Positions 52,354-61,288 of a stretch of 64,000 nt of DNA are shown one piece after another. Position 1 is the first letter of the stretch. Each line of letters starts with the position of its first letter. The notes beneath the pieces are model-generated. The model saw only the letters and a program-made list of their open reading frames with translations. It did not search any database and was not told where the DNA came from. Source of the DNA: Coprousia sp963931435 (GTDB lineage Bacteria; Actinomycetota; Coriobacteriia; Coriobacteriales; Coriobacteriaceae). The position numbers and the translations under genes are program-made. The stretch is from assembly GCA_963931435.1 (NCBI GenBank), contig OZ007012.1, positions 1,984,001-2,048,000 on the forward strand, written 5' to 3'.

Positions 52354-52514
52354 ATGTACAGAAACCGGAGTAGGGAACAGTTTAGGGAATAGTTTAGGGA
52401 ACAGTTTGCAAAATGCCTGGTAGATGACGGTGCGTTTTCGCGCCTTCAAGCCAAATCCGTGCGTCTTTCGGCTCTCAGCGCACTAGACTGTTCCCTACTC
52501 GACTTTCTGTACAT
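52354..52514. repeat. 161-bp element with 27-bp inverted repeats at its ends
   Basis: Left arm 52354-52380 (atgtacagaaa...gagtagggaacag) and right arm 52488-52514 are inverse complements at 24 or more of 27 positions. The left arm runs into three perfect-phase 12-mers. No flanking target duplication is evident. It could be a small mobile (MITE-like) element or a hairpin-forming transcript. Confidence 0.65.
52371..52406. repeat. 12-bp tandem repeat, three copies
   Basis: TAGGGAACAGTT, TAGGGAATAGTT and TAGGGAACAGTT abut without gaps. Each contains the sequence complementary to the inner part of the right inverted-repeat arm (52488-52497). Confidence 0.85.
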
Positions 52515-52557
52515 CAGGAAAAGAATTAGGGGAAGGAGCGGGAGAGCCCTTGGGCGG

Positions 52558-52788
52558 ACTGCCCGATGAGCCGCGCACTGCGCCACCCATGATCGGAGTT
52601 CCCAGGGGAAAGGGCAACGCCCCATCAACCGCGTGATAGCGCCGCCCACGAGCAGGCCCAAGGGAGTGGAAACGATCCATCAACCACGCGACAGCGCCGC
52701 CTGCAAGCAGAGCCCCCAAGGGGAAGAAAAACGCTCCGCCAGCGACGCTCTGCTCACTACCGCCCATGCAGAGCCCCTAGAGAGAAGA
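52558..52788. repeat. ~57-bp degenerate tandem repeat, four copies
   Basis: Copies begin at 52558, 52615, 52671 and 52730 (56-59 bp apart). Copies two and three match best (ccatcaaccgcgtgatagcg against ccatcaaccacgcgacagcg). On the minus strand each reads as a decayed PLGxLxGGAVxxLM module, but the unit length breaks frame between copies. Confidence 0.65.
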
Positions 52789-52854
52789 AGGGAAGGCTAT
52801 GCAGACGGTCATCCGCGTAGAACGCCGAAAGCCCCTTTGGGGAGGGAGGGCGGT

Positions 52855-52946
52855 AGCATTTCCGTCATCGGCCACCGGGCATGGAGACGGTTAGGTCGCT
52901 GAGCCTAGAGGGAAGACAGCAGCATTTCCGTCATCGGCTACCAGAC
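52855..52946. repeat. Direct repeat of agcatttccgtcatcggc
   Basis: The 18-mer at 52855-52872 recurs exactly at 52921-52938, 66 bp later, with partial similarity on both sides (gaggg... before, ..acc.g.ca after). Confidence 0.7.
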
Positions 52947-53091
52947 ACGCGAGGGGGCTCCGGAGTGGGAAGATGGGCCGATTCATGTCGAGCTCGACAC
53001 CATGTTCGCGAGCACGCGGGGGCCTGTCGCCCCTGTCGCGCATCACCGGCGTAAACAACCTATACGCACACAACCCATGGGCACACAGCGC

Positions 53092-54426
53092 CTAACGATC
53101 GATCGCCTCGCGGCGGCGCGCGCCGGCGCTCGCCAACACCCCGATGGCGAGGCCCGCAACCGCCGGCGCCACCCAGGCCAAACCGAGATCTGCCAAGGGC
53201 AGCGCATCGAAGGGCAGCCAGAGCCCCGGCGCGAGGGCATCGCGCAGGCTCATCGCCACGCTCACCACGCCCACCGCCGCCACGGCAACGGGCCAGGTGA
53301 GGGGCAGCGCGTCGCACGCGCGGTGCGCCATCCCCATGAGCACGAGCGCGATGGCGATGGGATAGAGCGCGTTCAGCAGCGGCACCGAGAACGCCAGGAT
53401 CGCATCGAGCCCGAAGTTGGCGATGACGCATGAGAAGGCGGCGAACACCGCCGCCCACGCGCGATAGGGCACGCGCGGGAGCTCCTGGGCGAAATAGGTT
53501 CCGCAGCAGCTGATGAGGCCGGTGCAGACGTTGAGGCACGCGAGCAGGAAGATGGCCGCGACCACCACCGTGCCCGCCACGCCGAAATGCCGCGTCGCCG
53601 AGGCGGTGATGACCTCCGCCCCGTTGGTGGCGCCGGCCAGGGGCGCCGCCAGATCGTAGCCCACCGCGCAGAGGCCTCCGTAGATGGCCATCATGAGCAC
53701 TCCCGCGACCACGCCCGCGCGGCACACCTCGCGCATGACGCCGCGCGCGTCCTCGACGCCGAGCGCCCGGATGTTCTCGGCGATCACGAGGCCGAAGGTG
53801 AGCGAGGCGAGCAGGTCCATGGTCTGGTAACCCGTGAGGAACCCCTGCATGGCCGGGTTGGCGTCATAGGGCGCCACCGGCGCGGGCGCAGCGAGGGCGT
53901 CGCCGCCCGCAAGGGAGACGAGGGCACCTCCCACCACCGCCACGATGAGCAGGATGAGCGCCGGGCCCGTGACGCGGCCCAGCAGGCGCGTCAGGCGCCC
54001 CGGATGCAGGGCAAGCGCGAAGGCGACGGCGAAAAACGCCACCGAGAACGCCACGCACGCCGCCTGGACGGGCACGCCGGAGGGCAGCAACGGCTCGAGC
54101 ATCTCGAACGCCGTCGAGGCGGTGCGCGGAATGGCGAGGCACGGGCCGATGGCGAGGTAGACCGCGGCCACGAAGACGCGCGAGAACACCGGGTGCACGC
54201 GATCGGCCAGCTCGCGCACCGTGCCCGCAAGCGCCACCGCTACGATGCCCAGGACGGGCAGGCCCACGCCGGTGAGGAAGAAGCCCGCGATCGCCGGCAG
54301 CGAGGCCGATCCGGCCTGCACGCCCAGAAGCGGAGGCAGGATGAGGTTTCCCGCCCCGAAGAACATCGAGAACAGCGTCGCCCCCACCGCGAGGCTCGCC
54401 CGCGCGCTCAAGCGCTTTTCAGTCAT
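53092..54426 (-). CDS. brnQ: Branched-chain amino acid carrier (LIVCS/BrnQ family)
   Basis: A 444-residue, twelve-helix permease. The LIVCS signature is at the N-terminus (FSMFFGAGNLILPPLLGVQAG), followed by GFFLTGVGLPVLGI, AIPRTASTAFEM and TGYQTMDLLASLTFGLVI. It imports leucine, isoleucine and valine with Na+ or H+. ATG 54426. It is a single gene, 62 nt from the AAA ATPase gene on the same strand, and is probably independent of it. Confidence 0.92.
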   Translation of the reverse strand: MTEKRLSARASLAVGATLFSMFFGAGNLILPPLLGVQAGSASLPAIAGFFLTGVGLPVLGIVAVALAGTVRELADRVHPVFSRVFVAAVYLAIGPCLAIPRTASTAFEMLEPLLPSGVPVQAACVAFSVAFFAVAFALALHPGRLTRLLGRVTGPALILLIVAVVGGALVSLAGGDALAAPAPVAPYDANPAMQGFLTGYQTMDLLASLTFGLVIAENIRALGVEDARGVMREVCRAGVVAGVLMMAIYGGLCAVGYDLAAPLAGATNGAEVITASATRHFGVAGTVVVAAIFLLACLNVCTGLISCCGTYFAQELPRVPYRAWAAVFAAFSCVIANFGLDAILAFSVPLLNALYPIAIALVLMGMAHRACDALPLTWPVAVAAVGVVSVAMSLRDALAPGLWLPFDALPLADLGLAWVAPAVAGLAIGVLASAGARRREAIDR

Positions 54427-54488
54427 ACGCCCGCTCCCCTTCTTCCGAGCAACCGGTGCATTGCGTCAAGAACAAATCGCAACGCATC

Positions 54489-55370
54489 CTAGCCTCCGTA
54501 TCGCGCGAGTATTCGCTCGCGATGCTCCATAAGATACTGCCGCATCCGCGGCATTGAAAAGGCCACGTAGCCCGTCGCCGTCGCCTCGATGATTTGACGA
54601 GCTATGAGAATGCGCCGATAGGTATTCGCGTCGCTTGTACGCCGTTCCATTCTTTTCGCGATATCGCCCGTTGAGGACGCCGCCTCATCCTCGCACATCG
54701 CCAGAAGATACTCGATCGCAGGCCTTGTCAAATCAGCAAGAGCAGTCTCCAAAACAGCATCCGCATATTCCTTGTCGGCCGTGCGCACCCCACGCTCAAC
54801 GTCTTCCATCGTTATCTCACGTGAAACATCCACGTGACGGCGCGCTGTCCGCCAGATGTTATAGCCAACAAGTTGCGTGAGATATGCATAGCCCTCCGTG
54901 GCGACGGCGGCCGTTTCCAGCGCTTCCGCAGCGATACGCAAGCCCGATCGCTCAATGGAAGTTCGAAGTGCGTCTGGCACTTCGTCAATCGGAATATTCG
55001 CAAGCTCCTCGCTCTTCGCGCGACGCAGAAACGTCATCGATTTGTTGTTAAGCAAATCAAGCACGCCCGTGGTGGTCCCTGCAAACACAAATGCGATGTT
55101 CTGCCGCTCTCGAATCATTAGCTGAACACATGAATCCTCATCTGACACCACATGAATCACACGCCATCCGCGCGCAGCGGCAAGCTCACCCAATTCGGTG
55201 AGCAGCACCGTTTTGCCCGACCCGCGCGGACCAGTTATGCGCATGAGCCGCCCCGGAGATCCCGGACCCTCTAAGAGGCCGTCAGAGAAATCTTCCAAGA
55301 CCGCCTCACGACCCATTAGAATAGGTGGAGCCATACCTACCGTGGGCTTGAATGGGTTAATGAGATTCAT
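54489..55370 (-). CDS. AAA ATPase, internally deleted (Walker B region absent)
   Basis: A 293-residue protein. It opens MNLINPFKPTVG with a Walker A GPRGSGKTVLL, then LGELAAARGWRVIHVV, but at about residues 79-88 the sequence jumps straight to RERQNIAFVFAG and the sensor region, with no LLIxVDE Walker B strand between. In the related ATPases I know this segment is about 80 residues. The lid helices (GYAYLTQLVGYNIWRTARR) and a winged helix (AMCEDEAASSTGDIAKRMER) are intact. The third codon positions are visibly less GC-rich than in neighbouring genes, suggesting transfer. Start 55370 follows GAGG. Confidence 0.75.
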   Translation of the reverse strand: MNLINPFKPTVGMAPPILMGREAVLEDFSDGLLEGPGSPGRLMRITGPRGSGKTVLLTELGELAAARGWRVIHVVSDEDSCVQLMIRERQNIAFVFAGTTTGVLDLLNNKSMTFLRRAKSEELANIPIDEVPDALRTSIERSGLRIAAEALETAAVATEGYAYLTQLVGYNIWRTARRHVDVSREITMEDVERGVRTADKEYADAVLETALADLTRPAIEYLLAMCEDEAASSTGDIAKRMERRTSDANTYRRILIARQIIEATATGYVAFSMPRMRQYLMEHRERILARYGG

Positions 55371-55430
55371 CGCGCGCCTCCTCGCCCCCATACGGTCCAA
55401 TGTCCCGAGCATGACCATTGCAGAAATTGC

Positions 55431-55464
55431 AGAAAGGGCGCGCCTGACGGACCGCGCCCTTTCT
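55431..55464. terminator. Perfect 12-bp hairpin between pcrA and the AAA gene
   Basis: agaaagggcgcg (55431-55442) and cgcgccctttct (55453-55464) are exactly complementary with a 10-nt loop. On the minus strand the tail is GCAATTTCTGC. It lies about 285 nt after the pcrA stop and 60 nt before the AAA start, so it could terminate pcrA transcripts. Confidence 0.55.
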
Positions 55465-55748
55465 CCGAAAAATCGAGCTCCGCCATGTCACAGGCGCTGT
55501 GTGCCTCGAACGCCCAACGCGACACGGCCCGTGACCCGTCCTCCCCTAGGCCGCCCAGGCGCCCGAGATCGCCCTGAAAGAGGAGGGGGACACCTAAGGG
55601 CGCCGACCGACAATTGAGGGGCGAGGTCGGGCGCCTGGGCGCCAAAGGCCGCCTTGGGTGCACCAGATCGCCTTGAAGGCGGAGGGTATGGGTCTTTGGG
55701 CCATGCCCGAACGCCTGAGGGGCAAGATGGCGTGCCCAAGGCGTCCGA
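55465..55748. repeat. Intergenic region with two dispersed-repeat copies
   Basis: cgagatcgccctgaaagaggaggggg (55564 on) and ccagatcgccttgaaggcggaggg (55663 on) lie 99 bp apart and match copy 1 at 20916. Both carry the left extension ggccgcc. No gene is seen. Confidence 0.6.
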
Positions 55749-58415
55749 CTAGGAAAGTTTGACGATGGGGGCGAACCCCTTCATCAGCTTCTTCGTCTGC
55801 CCGCTCTTGTCGAACGTGACCTCGATCATGTCGCCCGAAGCCGAGATGACGGTGCCGGTGCCGAAGGTCTTGTGGCTCACCTTGTCGCCGGCGGCGAAGG
55901 TCTCGGCGGCCTTGGCGGCATCGGGCCGGCGCTGCTCGACCGCATGCCCCTCGGCTGCGGCGGAGGCGCGCCGACGCGCGACACCGCTGCCGAACGTCGC
56001 GGGCTTGCGCCCGGCGTCGGGGCTGATGCCGGTGTGACGCGAGACGCTGCCGCCCGTGGAGCGCGTGTAGGAGCCGAACACGTGCCCGCCGTACATGTCG
56101 GAACCCGTGCCCGATCCATAGGTGCCCCGCCGGTCGCCGCGCTTCTCCCAGCCGGTCCCCTCGAACCCGGAGGAGCCCACGCCGGTGAACTCGATGTCCG
56201 CGTCGGGGATCTCACCCACGAAGCGGCTGCGCGGGTTGGCTTGGGTGGTACCGTAGGTGCGCCGCGTCGCCGCGTAGGTGAGGAAGAGCCGCTGGCGGGC
56301 GCGTGTGATGGCCACGTACGCCAGGCGCCGCTCCTCCTCCAGCTTGGCGGGGTCGTCGGCGAAGCCGGCCACATGGGGGAAGATCCCCTCCTCGAGACCT
56401 GCCACGAACACCGCGGGGAACTCCAGGCCCTTGGCGGAGTGCACGGTCATCATGGTGATGGCGTGCGAGTCGCCGGCGAGCGCGTCCAGATCGCTGCGCA
56501 GCGCCAGCCACTCCAGCAAGGCGGGCAGGGCGGCGCAGGCCAGAGGACCGTAGGTGCGCTCGATCTCAGAAGCCGCTTGGGCCGCGGACACCGCGGGCGC
56601 GGACACCGCGTCCGCAGGCGCCGCGCCGGCAGGCGTCGCCGGCGCCTCCTGCGGCACGTCCGCGATCCCGGCGGCGCGCAGCTCCTCCAGGCTCTCGAGC
56701 GTGCCCTCGATATCCTCGTGCGTCTCCTCGAACTCCGCCGCGACCCCCAGGAACTCCTGGATGTTCTCAGCGCGGCCCTCCGCCTCGACGGTGCCCTCGG
56801 CGCGATACGCCTGCAGGATCCCCGTGCGGTCAACGATGGCCTCGACCACGCGCTGGAGCTCACCGTCCATGCGCCGACCTTCGCGCACGAGCGCCACGAA
56901 GTCGCCGAGCGCGGCGCGCACCTTGGCGGTGAAGCGACCCGTCTCGGCCGTCGCGATCTCGCACGCCTGGAAGAAGCTGCACCGGTTCTCGCGCGCGAGC
57001 TCCTCGATCTTGGCGATGGACGTGGAGCCGATGCCGCGGCGCGGCGTGTTGATGACGCGCTTGACGCTCATCTCGTCGGCCGGGTTCACGACCATCTTGA
57101 GGTAGGCCATGACGTCGCGGATCTCGGCGCGGTCGAAGAAGCGCGTGCCGCCCACGATCTTGTAGGGCACGCCCGCGCGCAGGAACATATCTTCCAGGAT
57201 GCGCGACTGCGCGTTGGTGCGGTAGAAGACGGCGATATCGTCGTAGCTCATGCCCGTCTGGTGCAGCTTCTCGATCTCGCCGGCGATCCAGCGGCCCTCG
57301 TCGCGCTCGTCCGAGGCCTGGTAGGCCTGGATCTTCTCGCCATCGCCCGCCGCGGTGAAGAGGCGCTTCTCTTTGCGCTGCGAGTTGTGGCGCACCACGG
57401 CGTTGGCCGCATTGAGGATGTGCCCCGTCGAGCGGTAGTTCTGCTCGAGCTTGACCACCTTGGCCGCGGGGAAATCCTGCTCGAAGTCGAGGATGTTGGA
57501 GATGTCGGCGCCGCGCCAGGAGTAGATGGACTGGTCGTCGTCACCCACGACCATGAGGTTCTGGTACTTGGCGGCGAGCAGGTTGGCGATCTCGTACTGC
57601 ACGTGGTTGGTGTCCTGGTACTCGTCCACCGAGATGTAGCGGAAGCGCTCCTGGTAGCGCTCGAGCACCTCGGGGCGTGTGCGCAGAAGCTCCAGCGCCC
57701 GCACGAGCAGGTCGTCGAAGTCCATGGCGTTGGCCGCGCGCAAACGGCGCTCGAGCTCCTGGTAGACCTGCGCGGCCTTGCGCTCGGGCGGCGTACTCGC
57801 ACGCGCCTGGAGCTCGTCGGGGCCCACCATGGCGTTCTTGGCCGCGGATATGCGCGAGCGGATCATGTTGAGCGGGAACTGCTTCTGATCGATGTCGAGC
57901 GCCTGCATGATGTCGCGCACCATGCGGCGCGAATCGTCATCATCGTAGATGGTGAACTGGCCCGTGTAGCCCAGAAGGTCGGCGTCCTCGCGGAGCATGC
58001 GCACGCACATGGCGTGGAAGGTGCACACCCACATGCCGCGCGTGCCGCCGGGCAGAAGGGCGCCCAGGCGCTCGCGCATCTCGGCCGCGGCCTTGTTGGT
58101 GAAGGTGATGGCGAGGATCTGCCAGGGGCGCACGCCCAGGTCGGCGATCATGTGGGCGATGCGGTAGGTGAGCACGCGCGTCTTGCCCGAGCCAGCGCCG
58201 GCGAGCACCAGCAGCGGCCCCTCGGTGGTGAGGACCGCCTCCTTCTGCGCGGGGTTGAGCGAGTCGATGTCCACGACCGGGCGCGCCGGGGCGGCGGGGA
58301 CGTCGTAGGCATCGGGGGGGACGAGCTCGGGCTCGGGCGCCGGGGCGGCGGAGGCCGCCGCGAACGGCTGGGCGGAGAGCGGCTTTTCCCAAGGCAGAGG
58401 CTTCGATACGGGCAT
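55749..58415 (-). CDS. pcrA: UvrD/PcrA-type 3'-5' DNA helicase
   Basis: An 888-residue superfamily 1 helicase. Motif I is LAGAGSGKTRVL, Ia AITFTNKAAAEM, II VDEYQDTN, III GDDDQSIYSWRGA, IV LEQNYRST, V MTVHSAKGLEFPAVFV and VI VAITRARQRL. An N-terminal Ala/Pro segment (1-45), an Ala/Pro loop at about 600-640 and a Gly/Ser/Arg-rich linker are additions. The C-terminus is a Tudor-like RNA-polymerase-binding domain (GDKVSHKTFGTGTVIS, VTFDKSGQTKKLMKGF). Roles: repair, rolling-circle replication, conflict resolution with transcription. ATG 58415 follows AGGAGC. Confidence 0.95.
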   Translation of the reverse strand: MPVSKPLPWEKPLSAQPFAAASAAPAPEPELVPPDAYDVPAAPARPVVDIDSLNPAQKEAVLTTEGPLLVLAGAGSGKTRVLTYRIAHMIADLGVRPWQILAITFTNKAAAEMRERLGALLPGGTRGMWVCTFHAMCVRMLREDADLLGYTGQFTIYDDDDSRRMVRDIMQALDIDQKQFPLNMIRSRISAAKNAMVGPDELQARASTPPERKAAQVYQELERRLRAANAMDFDDLLVRALELLRTRPEVLERYQERFRYISVDEYQDTNHVQYEIANLLAAKYQNLMVVGDDDQSIYSWRGADISNILDFEQDFPAAKVVKLEQNYRSTGHILNAANAVVRHNSQRKEKRLFTAAGDGEKIQAYQASDERDEGRWIAGEIEKLHQTGMSYDDIAVFYRTNAQSRILEDMFLRAGVPYKIVGGTRFFDRAEIRDVMAYLKMVVNPADEMSVKRVINTPRRGIGSTSIAKIEELARENRCSFFQACEIATAETGRFTAKVRAALGDFVALVREGRRMDGELQRVVEAIVDRTGILQAYRAEGTVEAEGRAENIQEFLGVAAEFEETHEDIEGTLESLEELRAAGIADVPQEAPATPAGAAPADAVSAPAVSAAQAASEIERTYGPLACAALPALLEWLALRSDLDALAGDSHAITMMTVHSAKGLEFPAVFVAGLEEGIFPHVAGFADDPAKLEEERRLAYVAITRARQRLFLTYAATRRTYGTTQANPRSRFVGEIPDADIEFTGVGSSGFEGTGWEKRGDRRGTYGSGTGSDMYGGHVFGSYTRSTGGSVSRHTGISPDAGRKPATFGSGVARRRASAAAEGHAVEQRRPDAAKAAETFAAGDKVSHKTFGTGTVISASGDMIEVTFDKSGQTKKLMKGFAPIVKLS

Positions 58416-58829
58416 GCTGGCTCCTGTTCGGGCGATCATGCGGCGCGCCTCGCGCGCGCCGGGGTTTTGAGCCTATCCAGTATACCGACCCGTGCGGACA
58501 CCGAGACCGCACCCGCGCGATGCCCATATATCGTCGAAGGCGCCGGGGGAGGCACCGGGCCGCCGAGCGCCCGGCCCCGCGTTGGCCCGGCGTATGGGGC
58601 GGCCCGCGCGGGGAACAACAGCGGTAGCGCGACAGCGCGCCCGGGATGTCGCACGAGCTGATGCGCTGGACCGCTTGGCGTCCGCACCCGCGCGCCCGGT
58701 CCCGCGTACTCGGCCACGCGCACCCGGCCCCGTGCGCCGCCGACCGCCCGCCGGGCAGACAGCGGCCATGCCCGCACAGCCCGGTCCTCGCGCGCGCCGA
58801 CACCGCAACGGCCTTCGAAGGAGGAGCCC
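58416..58829. other. 414-bp divergent intergenic region
   Basis: It separates pcrA and deoD. On the minus strand TATACT (58484-58479) could be a pcrA -10, without a recognisable -35. No gene, repeat or strong hairpin is seen in the rest; it is very GC-rich. Confidence 0.35.
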
Positions 58830-59546
58830 ATGACCGCATCGCCCACGCCCACCCCGCACAACGCCGCCCGAGCCGGCGACATAGCGCCCTTCGTCCTCAT
58901 GCCCGGCGATCCGCTGCGCGCGCGGCACATCGCCCAGACCTACCTCGAGGACGCCCGCTGCGTGAACGAGGTGCGCAACATGCTCGCCTTCACGGGCACG
59001 TTCGCGGGGCGCTCCGTCACCGTCATGGGATCGGGCATGGGCATGCCCTCCATGGGCATCTACAGCTACGAGCTCTACCACTTCTACGGGGTCGATGCGA
59101 TCGTCCGCGTGGGAACGGCCGGCGGCTACGCCGACGACCTCGCGCTGCGCGACGTGGTGGCCGCGCAGGCTGCCTGCACCAACTCGCGCTACGCCCACCA
59201 GTTCCACCTGCCGGGCACCTTCGCGCCCATCGCGAGCTACGAGCTGCTCGAGCGCGCCGTGGGCGCCGCCCGGGCGCGGGGCAAGCGCATCCGCGTGGGC
59301 AACGTGCTCTCCAGCGACACCTTCTACGAGCAGGATGAAGCCGCTCCGCGCGCGTGGCGGGACATGGGCGTCCTCGCGGTGGAGATGGAGACCGCGGCGC
59401 TCTACCTCAACGCCGCGCGCGCCGGAAAGCGTGCGCTCGCGCTACTGACCATATCGGACAAGATCTTCACGGGCGAGGCCCTGCCCGCCGAGGAGCGCGA
59501 GACGAGCTTCAACGACATGGTCGAGATCGCGCTCGACCTCGCCTGA
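58830..59546 (+). CDS. deoD: Purine-nucleoside phosphorylase, DeoD type
   Basis: A 238-residue hexameric-type PNP. MPGDPLRARHIAQTYL (phosphate loop), GSGMGMPSMGIYSYEL, IVRVGTAGGYADDL (phosphate Arg and Ser-like loop), AVEMETAALYL (ribose Glu) and LTISDKIFTGE (catalytic Asp) are all present. It splits (deoxy)purine nucleosides with phosphate to base and (deoxy)ribose-1-phosphate for salvage. GAAGGAGGAG lies 4 nt before the ATG. Single gene, convergent with uppP, whose stop is 17 nt away. Confidence 0.96.
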   Translation: MTASPTPTPHNAARAGDIAPFVLMPGDPLRARHIAQTYLEDARCVNEVRNMLAFTGTFAGRSVTVMGSGMGMPSMGIYSYELYHFYGVDAIVRVGTAGGYADDLALRDVVAAQAACTNSRYAHQFHLPGTFAPIASYELLERAVGAARARGKRIRVGNVLSSDTFYEQDEAAPRAWRDMGVLAVEMETAALYLNAARAGKRALALLTISDKIFTGEALPAEERETSFNDMVEIALDLA

Positions 59547-59562
59547 CGCGCGGAGCGCCCTT

Positions 59563-60522
59563 CTAGGCGAAGAGGCCCATCGGCCTCAGCACCAGAAAGT
59601 AGCCAAGCACGATGACGCCGAGCACGATGCGGTACACGCCGAACGCGATGAACGTGTGCTTGCGCACGAAGCCCATGAGCCACCTGATGGCCAGAAGCGA
59701 CACCACGAAGGCCACGAGGCAGCCCACGCCCATGATGGCGAGCTCGTTGGCGCCAAACGTCCCGCCATCGAGCACCATGTACTTCACGAGCTTGAGCGCA
59801 CTGGCGCCGAACATGACGGGGATCGCCAGGAAGAACGTGAACTTGGAGGCCACCGAGCGCGTGCATCCGAGCAGAAGGCCGCCGATGATGGTGGAGCCGG
59901 AGCGCGACGTGCCCGGGATGAGCGAGAGCACCTGGAAGCAGCCGATGCCAAAGGCGATCTTGAGCGGCAGATCCTCCACGCGGGTGATCGCGCCGAAGTC
60001 GCCGCCCTCGGTGGGCTCGACCGCCTCGGCGGGACGGGCGAAGTGCGCGCCGGCCGGACGGCCGCCCGGAACCACGCCCTCCTCCTCGACGCGGCGTGCG
60101 AGCACCCGCTTGCGCCACAGCTCGATCACGATGAAGGCGATGCCGTAGACGATGAGCGCCGCGGCGACCACCACGCCGTTGTAGAGGTGCTCCTCCATGA
60201 AGTCGTCGAGCGGGATGCCGATGAGCGCCGCCGGCAGGCAGGCGAGCACGATCTTGCCCCAGAGCGCCCAGGTGGCGCGCCGCCCCTCGCTGCCCTTGCG
60301 CGGGCTGAACGGGTTGAGCTCGTGGAAGAACAGCACGCACACCGCGAGGATGGCGCCCAGCTGGATCACCACGAGGAACATGTTCATGAACTCCTCGCTG
60401 ACGTTCAGCTTCATGAACTCGTCCACCAGGATCATATGGCCCGTGCTGGAGATGGGCAGCCATTCGGTGATGCCCTCGACCAGGCCGAGGAATGCGGATT
60501 TGAGCAGCTCGATGAGGTCCAA
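59563..60522 (-). CDS. uppP: Undecaprenyl-diphosphatase UppP
   Basis: A 319-residue membrane enzyme. The catalytic motif EGITEWLPISSTGHMIL (16-32) and PGTSRSGSTIIGGLLLG (203-219) are intact. It removes one phosphate from undecaprenyl diphosphate on the outer face so the lipid carrier can be reused, and can give bacitracin tolerance. About 35 residues of Pro/Gly/Ala-rich sequence are inserted at 145-180, within a cytoplasmic or external loop. The start is TTG at 60522 (LDLIELLKSAFLG) with AGAGGAG six nt before; upstream in-frame ATGs would add unrelated sequence. Confidence 0.94.
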   Translation of the reverse strand: MDLIELLKSAFLGLVEGITEWLPISSTGHMILVDEFMKLNVSEEFMNMFLVVIQLGAILAVCVLFFHELNPFSPRKGSEGRRATWALWGKIVLACLPAALIGIPLDDFMEEHLYNGVVVAAALIVYGIAFIVIELWRKRVLARRVEEEGVVPGGRPAGAHFARPAEAVEPTEGGDFGAITRVEDLPLKIAFGIGCFQVLSLIPGTSRSGSTIIGGLLLGCTRSVASKFTFFLAIPVMFGASALKLVKYMVLDGGTFGANELAIMGVGCLVAFVVSLLAIRWLMGFVRKHTFIAFGVYRIVLGVIVLGYFLVLRPMGLFA

Positions 60523-60772
60523 CGTATCTCCTCTTTCGCGATATGCGTGCGCCCGGCACCGGACGCGGCGAAGCGCGCCGCCGGATGGTGGGCGCCGCGC
60601 GACGACGGCAGGGCCCACGTTCCAGCATTATCGGCCCCGGCACCGCACGCTCAGGCCGCGAGCGGCCACGTTCACGGAAACATAAGAAGGTTTGGCAGCG
60701 GCCGGGGGTATAACCTCGGCATGATGCGGGACACCGAGGCGCTGTCTGCGCCGCGCGATGAAGGAGGCTCGT

Positions 60773-61210
60773 ATGAACGAGGGTTATTCCAAGGTATTCG
60801 TAGCGCTTGACGGGACGGAGCAGCAGGATTTCGTGCTGGCGCGCGCCATCAAGGTCGCCGCCAACAACGGTGCCAAGCTCTACATCGGCCACGTCATCGA
60901 CTCCACGGCGCTCGAATCGGCCGGCGCCTACCCGGTCGACCTCATCAACGGGCTGGAGGAGGCGTTCCGCTCCTCGATCGCCACGCAGGTCGAGGAGGCC
61001 AAGGAGAGCCCGGACATCGCCGACGTCGAGGTCATCATCAAGGCGGGGCGCATCCGCGAGACCCTGAAGGACGAGATGCTCGACGTGATCAAGCCCGATC
61101 TGGTGATGTGCGGCGCACGCGGCCTCTCCTCGATCAAGTACGCGTTGCTGGGCTCGATCTCCACGTTCCTGCTGCGCAGCAGCGAGTGCGACATCCTGGT
61201 GGTCAAGTAG
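60773..61210 (+). CDS. Universal stress protein, UspA family
   Basis: A 145-residue Usp domain. It opens YSKVFVALDGTEQQDFVL and contains the ATP-binding pattern G-2x-G-9x-G-S as GARGLSSIKYALLGS, so it is of the nucleotide-binding class. Such proteins form dimers and help survival under stress, though targets are unknown. GAAGGAGG precedes the ATG by 5 nt. It is a single gene, convergent with the BceRS-like pair, from which a hairpin terminator separates it. Confidence 0.93.
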   Translation: MNEGYSKVFVALDGTEQQDFVLARAIKVAANNGAKLYIGHVIDSTALESAGAYPVDLINGLEEAFRSSIATQVEEAKESPDIADVEVIIKAGRIRETLKDEMLDVIKPDLVMCGARGLSSIKYALLGSISTFLLRSSECDILVVK

Positions 61211-61288
61211 CGACGCCGCGGCCGGACGGCGCGGTCCGTCGCCCTCCGGCCACCCACCCTGGCCCCACACCAGATTCAATCTCCTCCA

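Larger units (their letters stand above)
51982..53091. other. 1.1-kb repeat-rich intergenic region
   Basis: No gene is supported; there are short frames only, without ribosome sites. From left to right: 19-bp repeats (52248-52342), 12-bp repeats (52371-52406) within a 27-bp inverted-repeat pair (52354-52514), ~57-bp repeats (52558-52788), and a duplicated 18-mer (52855 and 52921). It is less GC-rich than the genes around it. Confidence 0.65.

Noticed and set aside
51982..53091. Chromosomal replication origin
   Set aside because: No cluster of TTATCCACA-type DnaA boxes and no dnaA, dnaN or rep gene nearby; the repeats alone do not establish an origin.
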